64,000 bases of DNA, from positions 4,030,001 to 4,094,000 of the forward strand of contig CP018628.1 in the NCBI GenBank assembly GCA_002271215.1, written 5' to 3'. Position numbers and translations under genes: made by a program. The notes beneath the pieces were generated by a model that was not told the origin of the DNA, made no database searches, and saw nothing but the letters and a program-made list of their open reading frames with translations. Shown here in pieces: positions 13,113-24,566 of the stretch (position 1 is its first letter; the number at the start of each line of letters is the position of its first letter). The stretch comes from Lelliottia jeotgali (GTDB lineage: Bacteria; Pseudomonadota; Gammaproteobacteria; Enterobacterales; Enterobacteriaceae).

Positions 13113-13118
13113 TCCGCA

Positions 13119-13155
13119 TAAAAAAACCGGAGTCATTATGGCTCCGGTTTTTTAT
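13119..13155. terminator. Bidirectional terminator between degS and mdh
   Basis: A/T-flanked stem: AAAAAACCGGAG (13121-13132) against CTCCGGTTTTTT (13142-13153). A runs on one side and T runs on the other let it stop both convergent transcripts. Confidence 0.9.
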
Positions 13156-13169
13156 CGCCTGGCATTCGC

Positions 13170-14984
<1,815 letters not shown>

Positions 14985-14995
14985 ACACCTACCCA

Positions 14996-15017
14996 CCCTG
15001 CCGCTGAGGCGGCGGGG
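14996..15017 (+). terminator. GC-rich hairpin after argR, probable terminator
   Basis: Nine-base stem CCCTGCCGC (14996-15004) and GCGGCGGGG (15009-15017) with one G-T pair and a TGAG loop. It lies 12 bases after the argR stop. No U tract follows, so it may need Rho or act as a 3'-end block. Confidence 0.5.
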
Positions 15018-15295
15018 AATCGTCTCCCTCCGCTTCGCTCACTTCCCTAATCTGTTGCCGTTACTTTTGCAAATAGTGCTTTTCTCTGCCTCTTTTCATT
15101 CATCCAGTGAATCATAAATCAACAAATCGCACAAAAAATCAAAGTTTCATATCCATATGATTTTTTTAGATATACCGGCATTATGTGACGAAAAAACGAC
15201 CACTTCTATGCAATTTGGTTATAAAAACGTGACTGGTTAACACGTAATTACCCATGAAACAATTAGCGTGGTATTAATTTTTGGCGTGACTAGTG

Positions 15296-15323
15296 TATAC
15301 TTGATTTTGTGATGAGGGTCACG
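15296..15323 (+). promoter_or_regulatory. Candidate yhcN promoter with CRP-like palindrome
   Basis: TATACT (15296-15301) is a good -10 with no clear -35 upstream. Just downstream is TGTGATGAGGGTCACG (15308-15323), matching the CRP half-sites TGTGA and TCACA in 9 of 10 positions. In this position it would overlap the transcription start and suggest repression, unless the real promoter lies elsewhere. Confidence 0.4.
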
Positions 15324-15362
15324 AAACGAAAGACCCCAATAAAATCGACGAGGTAAAAAATC

Positions 15363-15626
15363 ATGAAAATCAAAACTACTGTTGCAGCCCTGAGCGTCCT
15401 GTCAGTCCTGTCATTCGGTGCATTTGCTGCCGATTCTATTAACGCTGACCAGGCACAATCCCGTCAGGCAATCGGCACCATTTCTGTCGGTGCAATCGGT
15501 ACATCTCCAATGGACATGCACGAGATGCTGAACAAAAAAGCTGAAGAACAAGGTGCGTCTTCTTATCGCATCGTCGAAGCGCGTTCTGGCGACCATTGGC
15601 ACGCAACGGCTGAGCTGTACAAATAA
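15363..15626 (+). CDS. yhcN: Periplasmic stress protein YhcN (DUF1471)
   Basis: 87 residues with a clear signal peptide (residues 1-22, ending AFAA) and one DUF1471 (BhsA/McbA-like) domain, with the family motif GTISVGAIGTSPMD and the C-terminus DHWHATAELYK. E. coli YhcN is implicated in acid and peroxide responses and biofilm. A second paralogue follows 106 bases later. GACGAGGT precedes the ATG. Function beyond stress association is not known. Confidence 0.93.
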   Translation: MKIKTTVAALSVLSVLSFGAFAADSINADQAQSRQAIGTISVGAIGTSPMDMHEMLNKKAEEQGASSYRIVEARSGDHWHATAELYK

Positions 15627-15732
15627 GTTATATCGAGTGTAGTAACGACATTATCCACTCAACGGCACCAGGCATAAAAATAGCGGTATAACCCTTCTCG
15701 CCGTTGAGGAAACACATTTTAGGAGTACGACT

Positions 15733-15999
15733 ATGAACACTAAATTAATCATCGCAACCCTTGGCTTAGCTTCCGTTCTCTCTTTCGGTGCCAGCGCAGC
15801 TGTGCATCAGGTGAATTCAGAGCAAGCGCAAAATCTGCAATCAATGGGTAGCATCTCCGTTTCTTCAGTAGCAGGCTCTCCGATGGATATCCGTCAGGAA
15901 TTAGCCGCTAAAGCTGAAAAAGCAGGCGCCAGCAGCTATCGTGTCACCGAGTTGAACGAAGGTGACCACTGGCATGCAACGGCTGAACTGTACAAATAA
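15733..15999 (+). CDS. Second YhcN-like DUF1471 protein, tandem paralogue
   Basis: 88 residues: signal peptide (residues 1-22, ending ASAA), then a DUF1471 domain with GSISVSSVAGSPMD and the same last eleven residues DHWHATAELYK as its upstream neighbour. The middle of the protein differs more, so the duplication is not recent. AGGAG lies 9 bases before the ATG. A hairpin terminator follows. E. coli has only one gene at this place. Role unknown; probably envelope stress like other family members. Confidence 0.9.
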   Translation: MNTKLIIATLGLASVLSFGASAAVHQVNSEQAQNLQSMGSISVSSVAGSPMDIRQELAAKAEKAGASSYRVTELNEGDHWHATAELYK

Positions 16000-16027
16000 A
16001 CCCTCGTCGTATCTCATCATACGACTT

Positions 16028-16056
16028 GCCCCTGACACCTTGTCAGGGGCTTTTTT
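16028..16056 (+). terminator. Intrinsic terminator after the second yhcN gene
   Basis: Ten-base perfect stem GCCCCTGACA (16028-16037) and TGTCAGGGGC (16041-16050), loop CCT, then six T. Confidence 0.93.
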
Positions 16057-16066
16057 ATTTTGCCTG

Positions 16067-16339
16067 TCAGTGACGAGCATTAAAACGTAATTGCCCTTCC
16101 AGCTCTTCTTCCGCCTCATCAAACAGCAGAATCAGCGCGCCAAAACGTCGGCGCAGCTTATCCGGTAAATGGATAAACTCTATTTCAAGCGGCATGGGCA
16201 AAACGTCGCCAATGACCACATCCCAAAGGGAATCCAGGTCCGTGACCCTTCCCCGTTCTAAGCCGAAAGCACGACAAAATTCGCGATAAAAGTCTTCCTG
16301 ACTGTCGATTTCATCAAAATCAAAAGTAGTGATATTCAT
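16067..16339 (-). CDS. yhcO: Barstar-family protein YhcO
   Basis: 90 residues, same length as E. coli YhcO, in the barstar (RNase inhibitor-like) family. Family hallmarks are the early [20 protein letters not shown] helix and [10 protein letters not shown] in the middle, then a C-terminal [12 protein letters not shown]. The cognate RNase, if any, is not encoded nearby. It lies 48 bases after the aldehyde dehydrogenase gene in the same direction; the intergenic GGCGGC/GCCGCC hairpin has no U tract. Function unproven. Confidence 0.9.
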   Translation of the reverse strand: MNITTFDFDEIDSQEDFYREFCRAFGLERGRVTDLDSLWDVVIGDVLPMPLEIEFIHLPDKLRRRFGALILLFDEAEEELEGQLRFNARH

Positions 16340-16387
16340 TGCCCGCCACCCCGTCCAGACAGGCGGCTTACGCCGCCCTGACGATGA

Positions 16388-17842
16388 TTATAATCCCCCG
16401 ATATGCAGGGTTTTCACTTCCAGAAATTCCTCCAGCCCTAACACCGAGCCTTCTCGACCCAGGCCCGACTCTTTCACCCCGCCGAACGGGCCGAGTTCAG
16501 TCGATACCGCACATTCGTTAATCCCGATCATTCCGCTCTCAATGGCCTGCGAAACGCGGAAAACGCGCGACAGATTTTGCGTATAGAAATAGGCAGCCAG
16601 GCCATACGGCGTGTTGTTGGCTCGCTGGATGACCTCCTCTTCAGACGTAAAGCGGAAGCAAGCTGCAACCGGGCCAAAGGTCTCTTCCTCGGCCAGCTTC
16701 ATCCCTTCGTGGCAATCCCCCAGCACGGTCGGCAGCCAGAAGTTGCCGCCAAGCGAATGCGGTTTACCGCCCGCCAGTACCGTGGCACCTTTCGCCACCG
16801 CATCTTCCACGTGCTCTCGCACTTTATCGACGGCGGCACGTTCAATCAGCGGGCCAACGACCACGCCCTCATCCTGACCGTTGCCCACTTTCAGCGCGTT
16901 CACCGCCTCGGCAAGTTTTGCCACAAAGGTGTCATAGACGGATTCCTGAATGAAGAAGCGGTTCACGCTGACGCACACCTGTCCGGCATTGCGGAATTTA
17001 TTGGCGATGGCCCCTTTTACGGCAGCATCTATATCGGCATCTTCAAAGACGATATAAGGTGCATTACCCCCGAGCTCCATTGACACTTTTTTCATGGTTT
17101 CTGCGGCGTTACGCACCAGCGTTTTGCCGACGGCGGTAGAGCCGGTAAACGAAATTTTACGCACCTCGTGGCTGGCCATGATCGCATCGCTGATCTCATG
17201 AGTATTCCCGGCGACGGCATTGAGAACCCCGTCTGGAACGCCTGCTTTTTTTGCCAGCGTTAGCAGAGCAAAGGCACTGAGCGGCGTGTTGTTGGCGGGT
17301 TTGATCACGCCAGTACAACCTGCGGCTAACGCCGGGCCAAGTTTTCGCGTCAGCATCGCCATCGGGAAATTCCACGGTGTGATAGCCGCGACAACACCGA
17401 TAGGTTCACGTGTCGCCAGGATGCGCGAGCCAGGTTTGATCGGGGGAATGATTTCGCCGTTAGCGCGTTTCGCCTGCTCGGCAAACCATTGAATGAAGCT
17501 GGCGGCGTACTCGACTTCCCCTTCTGCCTCTTTCAGCGGTTTGCCTTGTTCGGTGGTCATCAGCCGTCCAAGCCAGCTTTTATTCTCAATAATCAGTTCG
17601 TACCAGCGATAAAGGATCGTTGAACGCTCTTTCGCTGTTTTCGCTCGCCATGCGGGGAAGGCGCGGCTCGCTGCGGCGATAGCCTCTTCCGTCTCTTTTT
17701 TACCTGCTTTTGCGACTTTGGCGACGACATCGCCCGTTGCCGGGTTGAGCACATCAAAGGTGGTATCCAGCGTTTTCCATATGCCGTCTACCAGATATCC
17801 GGTTTGAAAAAGCGCATTGTCCTGGAGTGCCTGGGTGGTCAT
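16388..17842 (-). CDS. NAD(P)-dependent aldehyde dehydrogenase, succinate-semialdehyde dehydrogenase-like
   Basis: 484 residues, ALDH superfamily, closest by motif to GabD/SSADH. Catalytic Cys is C290 in NAGQVCVSVNRFF and the general base E256 in MELGGN; the cofactor-binding TPWNFPMAM motif is at 155-163 and FTGSTAVGK at 232-240. It starts at ATG 17842 with GGAGGA upstream; longer in-frame sequence reads through a terminator and REP element. The gene is absent between yhcO and aaeB in E. coli. A terminator separates it from aaeB, so it likely has its own promoter. The substrate is uncertain: it could be succinate semialdehyde or another aldehyde, including aromatic ones. Confidence 0.9.
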   Translation of the reverse strand: MTTQALQDNALFQTGYLVDGIWKTLDTTFDVLNPATGDVVAKVAKAGKKETEEAIAAASRAFPAWRAKTAKERSTILYRWYELIIENKSWLGRLMTTEQGKPLKEAEGEVEYAASFIQWFAEQAKRANGEIIPPIKPGSRILATREPIGVVAAITPWNFPMAMLTRKLGPALAAGCTGVIKPANNTPLSAFALLTLAKKAGVPDGVLNAVAGNTHEISDAIMASHEVRKISFTGSTAVGKTLVRNAAETMKKVSMELGGNAPYIVFEDADIDAAVKGAIANKFRNAGQVCVSVNRFFIQESVYDTFVAKLAEAVNALKVGNGQDEGVVVGPLIERAAVDKVREHVEDAVAKGATVLAGGKPHSLGGNFWLPTVLGDCHEGMKLAEEETFGPVAACFRFTSEEEVIQRANNTPYGLAAYFYTQNLSRVFRVSQAIESGMIGINECAVSTELGPFGGVKESGLGREGSVLGLEEFLEVKTLHIGGL

Positions 17843-17891
17843 GTGTCCTCCTGATCTGGGTTTAAGAGCCTGCCAGATTAAGTATAGCCAC

Positions 17892-17920
17892 AAAAAAACC
17901 GACGCTTTTGGCGTCGGTTT
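17892..17920 (-). terminator. Intrinsic terminator of aaeXAB
   Basis: Stem AAACCGACGC (17896-17905) with GCGTCGGTTT (17911-17920); on the minus strand a run of seven T follows. It lies between the aaeB stop and the aldehyde dehydrogenase start. Confidence 0.9.
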
Positions 17921-17932
17921 GTGCGGGAGTTT

Positions 17933-17962
17933 GCCGGGTGGCGCTGCGCTTACCCGGCCTAC
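17933..17962. repeat. Single REP element
   Basis: GCCGGGTGGCGCTGCGCTTA followed by CCCGGCCTAC is a typical enterobacterial REP palindrome, placed just after the aaeB stop. Confidence 0.8.
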
Positions 17963-17978
17963 AGGTTCTGCTCCACCT

Positions 17979-19946
17979 TTAGCTGTCGGTGAGCGCGTTC
18001 TGATACCGATGGAGCACATCTGTCAGACGCCGTACCGGCTCCGTCACCTGCGGCGGTGCTTCCCATACCTGCAGTTTCTCCTGATAGATGTTCAGCTCTT
18101 CCAGCAGTTGGGCGAAATAGCGGCGACGCTTATCGTCGCTCGACGCAGAAATCACATGATCCGCCGTGCGACGAAGCTGACGGTGAAACGCCGACAGATC
18201 GTCGTTGATCGGTACAGGCGCATTACGCAGACGCTGGTGCGCGATGATCATCGTCAGCGCCAGGCGGAACTTGCCGATATCGTCAGGGAATTTGGTCAGC
18301 AGTAAAAACAGCTGCTGATACAGCGCGGGCAGATGATTCTCTTTCCGACGCGCGGTGTTGGTCGTCATCGCGGAAACAGCTGCCGAGACAAATTGATTCA
18401 GCAGCACACGTCCGGTTCGCGCCTGCGAATTATCGCGCACCAGCAGAATCACCATCATCGCCAGGAAACAGCCCACCAGCTGGCCTAACGCGCTGTCGAG
18501 AAACTGACTGAAGTGGAAAGTCATCGGGTTATCCAGCACCAGAATATTAATGGTACTGGCCAGCGCACCCAGCGATCCCAGACGGCGTTTCTGCACTTCG
18601 ATACCAATAAAGAACGCCAGTACCGCCAGGCTGATACACAACAGCAGCATGCTTTGCTGTGTTGATGGGATCACCACCAGAAAATAGAACGCGCCGAGGG
18701 GCAACGCGGCAAGGGTGCCGTAAAGGAAATCGATGGCCACCATGCGCGGATTGGGCAAGCGCATCGCCAGCGAGGTCACTACCGCAATCATGACCATCGC
18801 GCCACTGCCTGAGGTCCAGCCCGTCCACAGCCAGAACAGCGTGCCGAGCATACAGGCCAGCGTAGTGCGCCAGAAGTTAACCATTGCATGATGACGCTCT
18901 GCCGACTCGGCCTTGATAACCACTTCGCTACGCAGGACTTCTTCTTCGGTTGCGCTGATTTTGGTATTGCTGATCACCCCGCGTTTAAGCAACAAGTAGC
19001 GCGTCGCCGCTCCGACCCAGCTATAAAGGGTGACGGGCGTTTCGCGCTCACCCGTCCAGGCAATCACCCGGCGCATTCTCTTCAGCTGTTTATGGACATC
19101 CTGCACCGTTTCAACCGGTTCCTCGAACAGCTCACGAAACGTCTCAGTGATCGCTTCCGGGCGTGTGTTCTGAATAAGATAGGTTTCGCACGCCTGGGTA
19201 ATCAGCGTTAACGATACCGTATTGAGCGCTTTTAAACGCCGGTTAGCGCGCGCCCAACGGGAGGATTCCATATTCAGGTTACTGCGCATTCCTTCCAGCG
19301 CAGTGCTGCGGCGAACCAAAGCGCCCCAGGCTTTATCCACCTCGTCACTGTCGCCGTGTTTAATGCAGAGCTGCATCAGTTGATACTGGGCAACAATCAG
19401 GGCATCCAGCTCTCGATCGACCTCTTGCTTGATGGATCGCGGCGAGAAAAGCAGATCGGCGACAATCGCACACACGATCCCGATGACAATTTCGCTACAC
19501 CGCTCCAGCGCGAACTGCGGGGCAAGCAAAGGTTCAGTCTGGATGGTGATAACAATGATCAGCGCGGTATACCCGGACAACCCCCAGGCGTAGGAGTTTT
19601 CCACTTTGACCAGGGAAGAGATCCAGGTACAAAAACCCGCCCAGATACAGCACACCATCAGCATCATCAGCGGGGAGCGAATCATGGTGATGATGATGGT
19701 CAGCGCCGCGATACAGCCGATAAAGGTCCCGACAATACGCAGCATACCGCGATAGCGGATAGCACCAGAGTAAGGTTCGCCGCCTGCCGCGAAAGCGGGG
19801 CCCGCCGCAACTATCGCTGCCGTCAGTACCGCCCAACGCGGTGTTTCCAGCTGGAAGTGGAAACCGACAAACAGCGCCAGCACGATGGCGCACGCCAGCT
19901 TAACGGCGAAGCGTACATGCTGGCTGGCGATCGTAAAAATACCCAT
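17979..19946 (-). CDS. aaeB: p-Hydroxybenzoic acid efflux pump, membrane subunit
   Basis: 655-residue inner-membrane FUSC/ArAE-family exporter. Two sets of about five to six hydrophobic segments (residues ~13-165 and ~365-500) are joined and followed by cytoplasmic helical regions. With AaeA it exports aromatic carboxylic acids such as p-hydroxybenzoate. I choose ATG 19946 ([16 protein letters not shown]), matching E. coli; a TTG at 19955 in frame would overlap the aaeA stop and add three residues. The start is 5 bases after the aaeA stop. Confidence 0.96.
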   Translation of the reverse strand: MGIFTIASQHVRFAVKLACAIVLALFVGFHFQLETPRWAVLTAAIVAAGPAFAAGGEPYSGAIRYRGMLRIVGTFIGCIAALTIIITMIRSPLMMLMVCCIWAGFCTWISSLVKVENSYAWGLSGYTALIIVITIQTEPLLAPQFALERCSEIVIGIVCAIVADLLFSPRSIKQEVDRELDALIVAQYQLMQLCIKHGDSDEVDKAWGALVRRSTALEGMRSNLNMESSRWARANRRLKALNTVSLTLITQACETYLIQNTRPEAITETFRELFEEPVETVQDVHKQLKRMRRVIAWTGERETPVTLYSWVGAATRYLLLKRGVISNTKISATEEEVLRSEVVIKAESAERHHAMVNFWRTTLACMLGTLFWLWTGWTSGSGAMVMIAVVTSLAMRLPNPRMVAIDFLYGTLAALPLGAFYFLVVIPSTQQSMLLLCISLAVLAFFIGIEVQKRRLGSLGALASTINILVLDNPMTFHFSQFLDSALGQLVGCFLAMMVILLVRDNSQARTGRVLLNQFVSAAVSAMTTNTARRKENHLPALYQQLFLLLTKFPDDIGKFRLALTMIIAHQRLRNAPVPINDDLSAFHRQLRRTADHVISASSDDKRRRYFAQLLEELNIYQEKLQVWEAPPQVTEPVRRLTDVLHRYQNALTDS

Positions 19947-19951
19947 CACAA

Positions 19952-20884
19952 TCAACCAATCTCACGCAGACGATGCGCGATTTTGCGGAACAGAGAATCG
20001 TTGTTGGCATCGCGGTCTTTTTCGCCCGTGATCACCACCGTCGCGGTCGTGCCGGCCGGCCACAGATTACCCTGCTCTTCATCCAGACGAATGCGCACCG
20101 GCACGCGTTGCGCCAGACGAACCCACTCAAGATTAGAATCGACCGTTGCCATCCCTTTGCTATCACGCGTCGCGCTGGAGTTGGTGACGCCAGCGGCGAC
20201 GCTATCCACCGTGCCTTTGAGCACGCGGTTGCTGCCGAGCGGCGTGATTTCAGCGCGGTAGCCTGGACGCACGCCTTCGAGTTTGGTCTCTTCCATATAG
20301 GCAAGAATGTAGAAAGAGTGCTGTTTCACCAGCGCCACGGCGGTCGAGCCGCGGGTGATAAATTCCCCGGTGTAGACGTTGAGGTTAGTCACCCAGCCGT
20401 CAGAGGGCGCACGGATCACTGTGCGTTCCAGATCCAGTTTCGCCAGATCACGCGTGGCTTCTGCTTTTGACTGCTGATGGAGCACGGTTTGCAGAACGTT
20501 ATTGGACTGGTCAATCTCTTCACGCGACATGGCCTGAACGCCAAGCTGATTGCGTCGTCCAGCTTCACGGCGTTTTTCCGTGGCAAGTGCGCGGTAATAA
20601 GCGACGTCTGCTTCAGCTTCTTCGAGGGCTTTTTGGTAGCGCGGCTGATCAATGGTGAAAAGCACCTGATCTTTCTTCACCAGCTGGTTATCACGCACAT
20701 TAACCGCAGTGATAAGCCCGGCGACATCCGGTGCGATCGCCACGACGTCAGCGCTGAAACGCGCATCGCGCGTCCACGGCGACTCGGTATAAAACACCCA
20801 GGCGCGGAAAATAGCGATGAACGCCAGGACTACCAACGCCACGGTAATGGCGGTACGGGAGATATTTCTTGTTAGTGTTTTCAC
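19952..20884 (-). CDS. aaeA: p-Hydroxybenzoic acid efflux pump, periplasmic adaptor
   Basis: 310-residue membrane fusion protein (HlyD/EmrA type) with one N-terminal membrane helix (about residues 11-30), a lipoyl/barrel-sandwich region ([21 protein letters not shown] and [18 protein letters not shown]) and a coiled-coil hairpin between them. I take a GTG at 20884 as start: GAGG lies 5 bases upstream and it gives the E. coli length. An ATG at 20899 would overlap aaeX by eight bases. Confidence 0.94.
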   Translation of the reverse strand: MKTLTRNISRTAITVALVVLAFIAIFRAWVFYTESPWTRDARFSADVVAIAPDVAGLITAVNVRDNQLVKKDQVLFTIDQPRYQKALEEAEADVAYYRALATEKRREAGRRNQLGVQAMSREEIDQSNNVLQTVLHQQSKAEATRDLAKLDLERTVIRAPSDGWVTNLNVYTGEFITRGSTAVALVKQHSFYILAYMEETKLEGVRPGYRAEITPLGSNRVLKGTVDSVAAGVTNSSATRDSKGMATVDSNLEWVRLAQRVPVRIRLDEEQGNLWPAGTTATVVITGEKDRDANNDSLFRKIAHRLREIG

Positions 20885-20891
20885 ATCTACC

Positions 20892-21095
20892 TCAGACAAA
20901 CATGCGCGATATTAAGTAAAACAGGCAGCAATACAGCGCGGTATTAAACAGTGCAGGGTGCCAGACAAAGTCGTAGATACCGGTCGGAACCAGCACCTTG
21001 CGCACCAGCCAGAAAATCGCCAGTGATAAAATTAGTTCGAAGAAAATCGGTGGGAACGACAGACCGAACACCACGATAACGGGAAACAGACTCAT
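20892..21095 (-). CDS. aaeX: AaeX, small membrane protein (DUF1656)
   Basis: 67 residues with two hydrophobic segments (about 10-30 and 48-65), DUF1656. First gene of the aaeXAB operon; its product is of unknown function but always accompanies the pump. The stop codon lies inside the region leading to the aaeA start, consistent with coupled translation. Confidence 0.94.
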   Translation of the reverse strand: MSLFPVIVVFGLSFPPIFFELILSLAIFWLVRKVLVPTGIYDFVWHPALFNTALYCCLFYLISRMFV

Positions 21096-21235
21096 GTTGA
21101 CCTTGATTTGAGAGCGAGCAGGCGACAGTTTTTTGTTTAGCTCACACCATCGCTGAAGGGCAAGAAAAGCCGGGCGGGAATGGTGAAGCTGTTATGTCAG
21201 TAATAATATATTAACGTAACTGTTATGCTGTTATC

Positions 21236-21258
21236 TATAATATGTGATCTAAATCACT
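21236..21258 (+). promoter_or_regulatory. Candidate aaeR promoter -10 and CRP-like site
   Basis: TATAAT at 21236-21241 fits a -10 for aaeR. Directly after it TGTGATCTAAATCACT (21243-21258) matches the CRP half-sites in 9 of 10 positions. It would overlap the aaeR start of transcription, and would lie about 50 bases upstream of a possible aaeX promoter. The AaeR (LysR) site must also lie in this 181-base divergent region. Confidence 0.5.
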
Positions 21259-21276
21259 TTTAAGCCAGAGTGAACA

Positions 21277-22203
21277 ATGGAACGTTTAAAGCGCATGTCT
21301 GTGTTTGCCAAAGTCGTCGAATTTGGCTCCTTTACCGCCGCTGCCCGCCAGCTGCAAATGAGTGTTTCCTCCATCAGCCAGACGGTGTCAAAACTGGAAG
21401 ATGAGCTGCAGGTCAAACTGCTGAACCGCAGCACCCGCAGCATTGGGCTGACGGAGGCAGGCAAAATTTATTACCAGGGCTGTCGTCGGATGCTGCACGA
21501 AGTCCAGGACGTGCATGAACAACTCTACGCGTTCAATAACACGCCTATCGGCACGCTGCGGATCGGGTGTTCTTCAACTATGGCACAAAATGTCCTCGCC
21601 AGTATGACGGCAGAAATGCTCAAAGAGTATCCAGGGCTTGCGGTGAATTTAGTCACCGGCATCCCCGCACCGGACCTGATCGCCGACGGACTGGATGTGG
21701 TGATCCGCGTCGGCGCGTTACAGGACTCCAGCCTGTTTTCGCGCCGTCTGGGCAGTATGCCGATGGTGGTCTGCGCCTCAAAAAATTATCTGGCGCAGTT
21801 TGGGGTGCCGGAAAAACCCGCCGATCTGAGCAATCATTCATGGCTGGAATACAGCGTGCGCCCGGACAACGAGTTTGAGCTGATCGCCCCGGAAGGGCTT
21901 TCCACAAAATTGCTGCCGCAAGGGCGATTTGTGACTAACGATCCGATGACCATTTCCCGCTGGTTGGTTGCTGGTGCGGGCATTGCCTACGTACCGCTGA
22001 TGTGGGTGATCAATGAGATCAACAGCGGCGAGCTGGAGATCCTGTTCCCACGCTATCAGTCCGATCCGCGCCCGGTGTATGCCCTGTATACTGAAAAGGA
22101 CAAACTGCCGCTCAAGGTTCAGGTGTGCATTAATTATCTGACAGATTATTTTGTCGAAGTGGCGGAGTTGTATCAGGGAATGCGAGGCAGAAGGAAGGAA
22201 TAA
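21277..22203 (+). CDS. aaeR: LysR-family activator of aaeXAB
   Basis: 308 residues. N-terminal winged helix (residues 1-60) contains FTAAARQLQMSVSSISQTVSKLE; the C-terminal periplasmic-binding-like effector domain (about 90-295) senses aromatic acids. It is divergent from aaeXAB, the arrangement in which AaeR activates the pump genes in E. coli (the protein is also called QseA in pathogenic strains). The start at 21277 matches the E. coli protein. Confidence 0.95.
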   Translation: MERLKRMSVFAKVVEFGSFTAAARQLQMSVSSISQTVSKLEDELQVKLLNRSTRSIGLTEAGKIYYQGCRRMLHEVQDVHEQLYAFNNTPIGTLRIGCSSTMAQNVLASMTAEMLKEYPGLAVNLVTGIPAPDLIADGLDVVIRVGALQDSSLFSRRLGSMPMVVCASKNYLAQFGVPEKPADLSNHSWLEYSVRPDNEFELIAPEGLSTKLLPQGRFVTNDPMTISRWLVAGAGIAYVPLMWVINEINSGELEILFPRYQSDPRPVYALYTEKDKLPLKVQVCINYLTDYFVEVAELYQGMRGRRKE

Positions 22204-22356
22204 TTAAGATATTTCACTCAATTCTATTAATAATGGCGAATTGACACCTTCGCCATTTGCCATTTATCGTATTTGGGTATCAGGCGTTATTTATTTGTTA
22301 AAAATATACTTTATAAAAATAATGTTACTCAGGAATTATTTAAACAAGGAATAAAA

Positions 22357-22971
22357 ATGAATCTGTTTGAACAAACACCGCCTTCACGCAGGCGCTATGG
22401 GCTTGCCGCGTTCATTGGGCTGATCGCCGGAATCGTCTCGGCCTTTGTCAAATGGGGCGCAGAGGTCCCACTTCCTCCACGCAGTCCAACCGATTTATTC
22501 AGCGATGCATGTGGACCAGAACAATTAATCAGAGCAGCCAGCCAAATTGATTGCTCGCGTAATTTCCTCAATCCTCCCTATGTATTCCTGCGTGACTGGC
22601 TGGGCGTCGTCGATCCAAATGCAGCGGTTTATTCATTTGCTGGGCATGTATTTAACTGGGTTGGCGTAACACATATTATTTTCTCCATCGTGTTCGCTGT
22701 AGGCTATTGCGTTGTGGCAGAAGTCTTCCCGAAAATAAAACTCTGGCAGGGGTTATTCGCTGGGGCATTAGCGCAGATTTTTGTCCATATGATTTCATTC
22801 CCGCTGATGGGGCTGACACCGCCGCTGTTTACTCTGCCCTGGTACGAACACGTTTCCGAGATTGTGGGACACCTGGTCTGGTTCTGGTCGATCGAAATTA
22901 TTCGTCGTGATTTACGCAACCGCATCACGCGTGAGCCCGATCCTGAGATACCGCTGAACAGCGTCCGATAA
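22357..22971 (+). CDS. yagU: Inner membrane protein YagU (DUF1440)
   Basis: 204 residues with about four membrane segments (roughly 16-34, 108-132, 145-165, 170-186). The beginning [20 protein letters not shown] and the block [19 protein letters not shown] are nearly the same as E. coli YagU, which is linked to acid resistance. ATG 22357 has AAGGA 6-7 bases upstream; an earlier in-frame ATG at 22273 gives an unrelated extension. In E. coli yagU lies far away in the CP4-6 region, so this location is different. Confidence 0.93.
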   Translation: MNLFEQTPPSRRRYGLAAFIGLIAGIVSAFVKWGAEVPLPPRSPTDLFSDACGPEQLIRAASQIDCSRNFLNPPYVFLRDWLGVVDPNAAVYSFAGHVFNWVGVTHIIFSIVFAVGYCVVAEVFPKIKLWQGLFAGALAQIFVHMISFPLMGLTPPLFTLPWYEHVSEIVGHLVWFWSIEIIRRDLRNRITREPDPEIPLNSVR

Positions 22972-22980
22972 GCGTCACAT

Positions 22981-23019
22981 AAAAAAATGGCGCGCCTTAT
23001 TGAGGCGCGCCATTTTTTT
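22981..23019. terminator. Bidirectional terminator between yagU and tldD
   Basis: A perfect 17-bp inverted repeat, AAAAAAATGGCGCGCCT (22981-22997) and AGGCGCGCCATTTTTTT (23003-23019), loop of 5 bases, with A and T tracts at both ends, between convergent genes. Confidence 0.95.
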
Positions 23020-23033
23020 CAGGATTGTTCAGG

Positions 23034-24524
<1,491 letters not shown>

Positions 24525-24566
24525 TCATTATTTATGAGAGTGGGGCAATTACTTGCCCGCGTCAAA

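Larger units (their letters stand above)
14985..15362. other. argR-yhcN intergenic region
   Basis: 378 bases without a gene. After the argR hairpin, 15060-15300 is strongly AT-rich with several hexamer-like runs, consistent with a regulated stress promoter. The yhcN -10 candidate and a CRP-like site near its end are listed separately. Confidence 0.5.

Noticed and set aside
16350..16380. GGCGGC-TTAC-GCCGCC hairpin before yhcO as a terminator
   Set aside because: No T tract on either strand; at most it tunes read-through from the aldehyde dehydrogenase gene.
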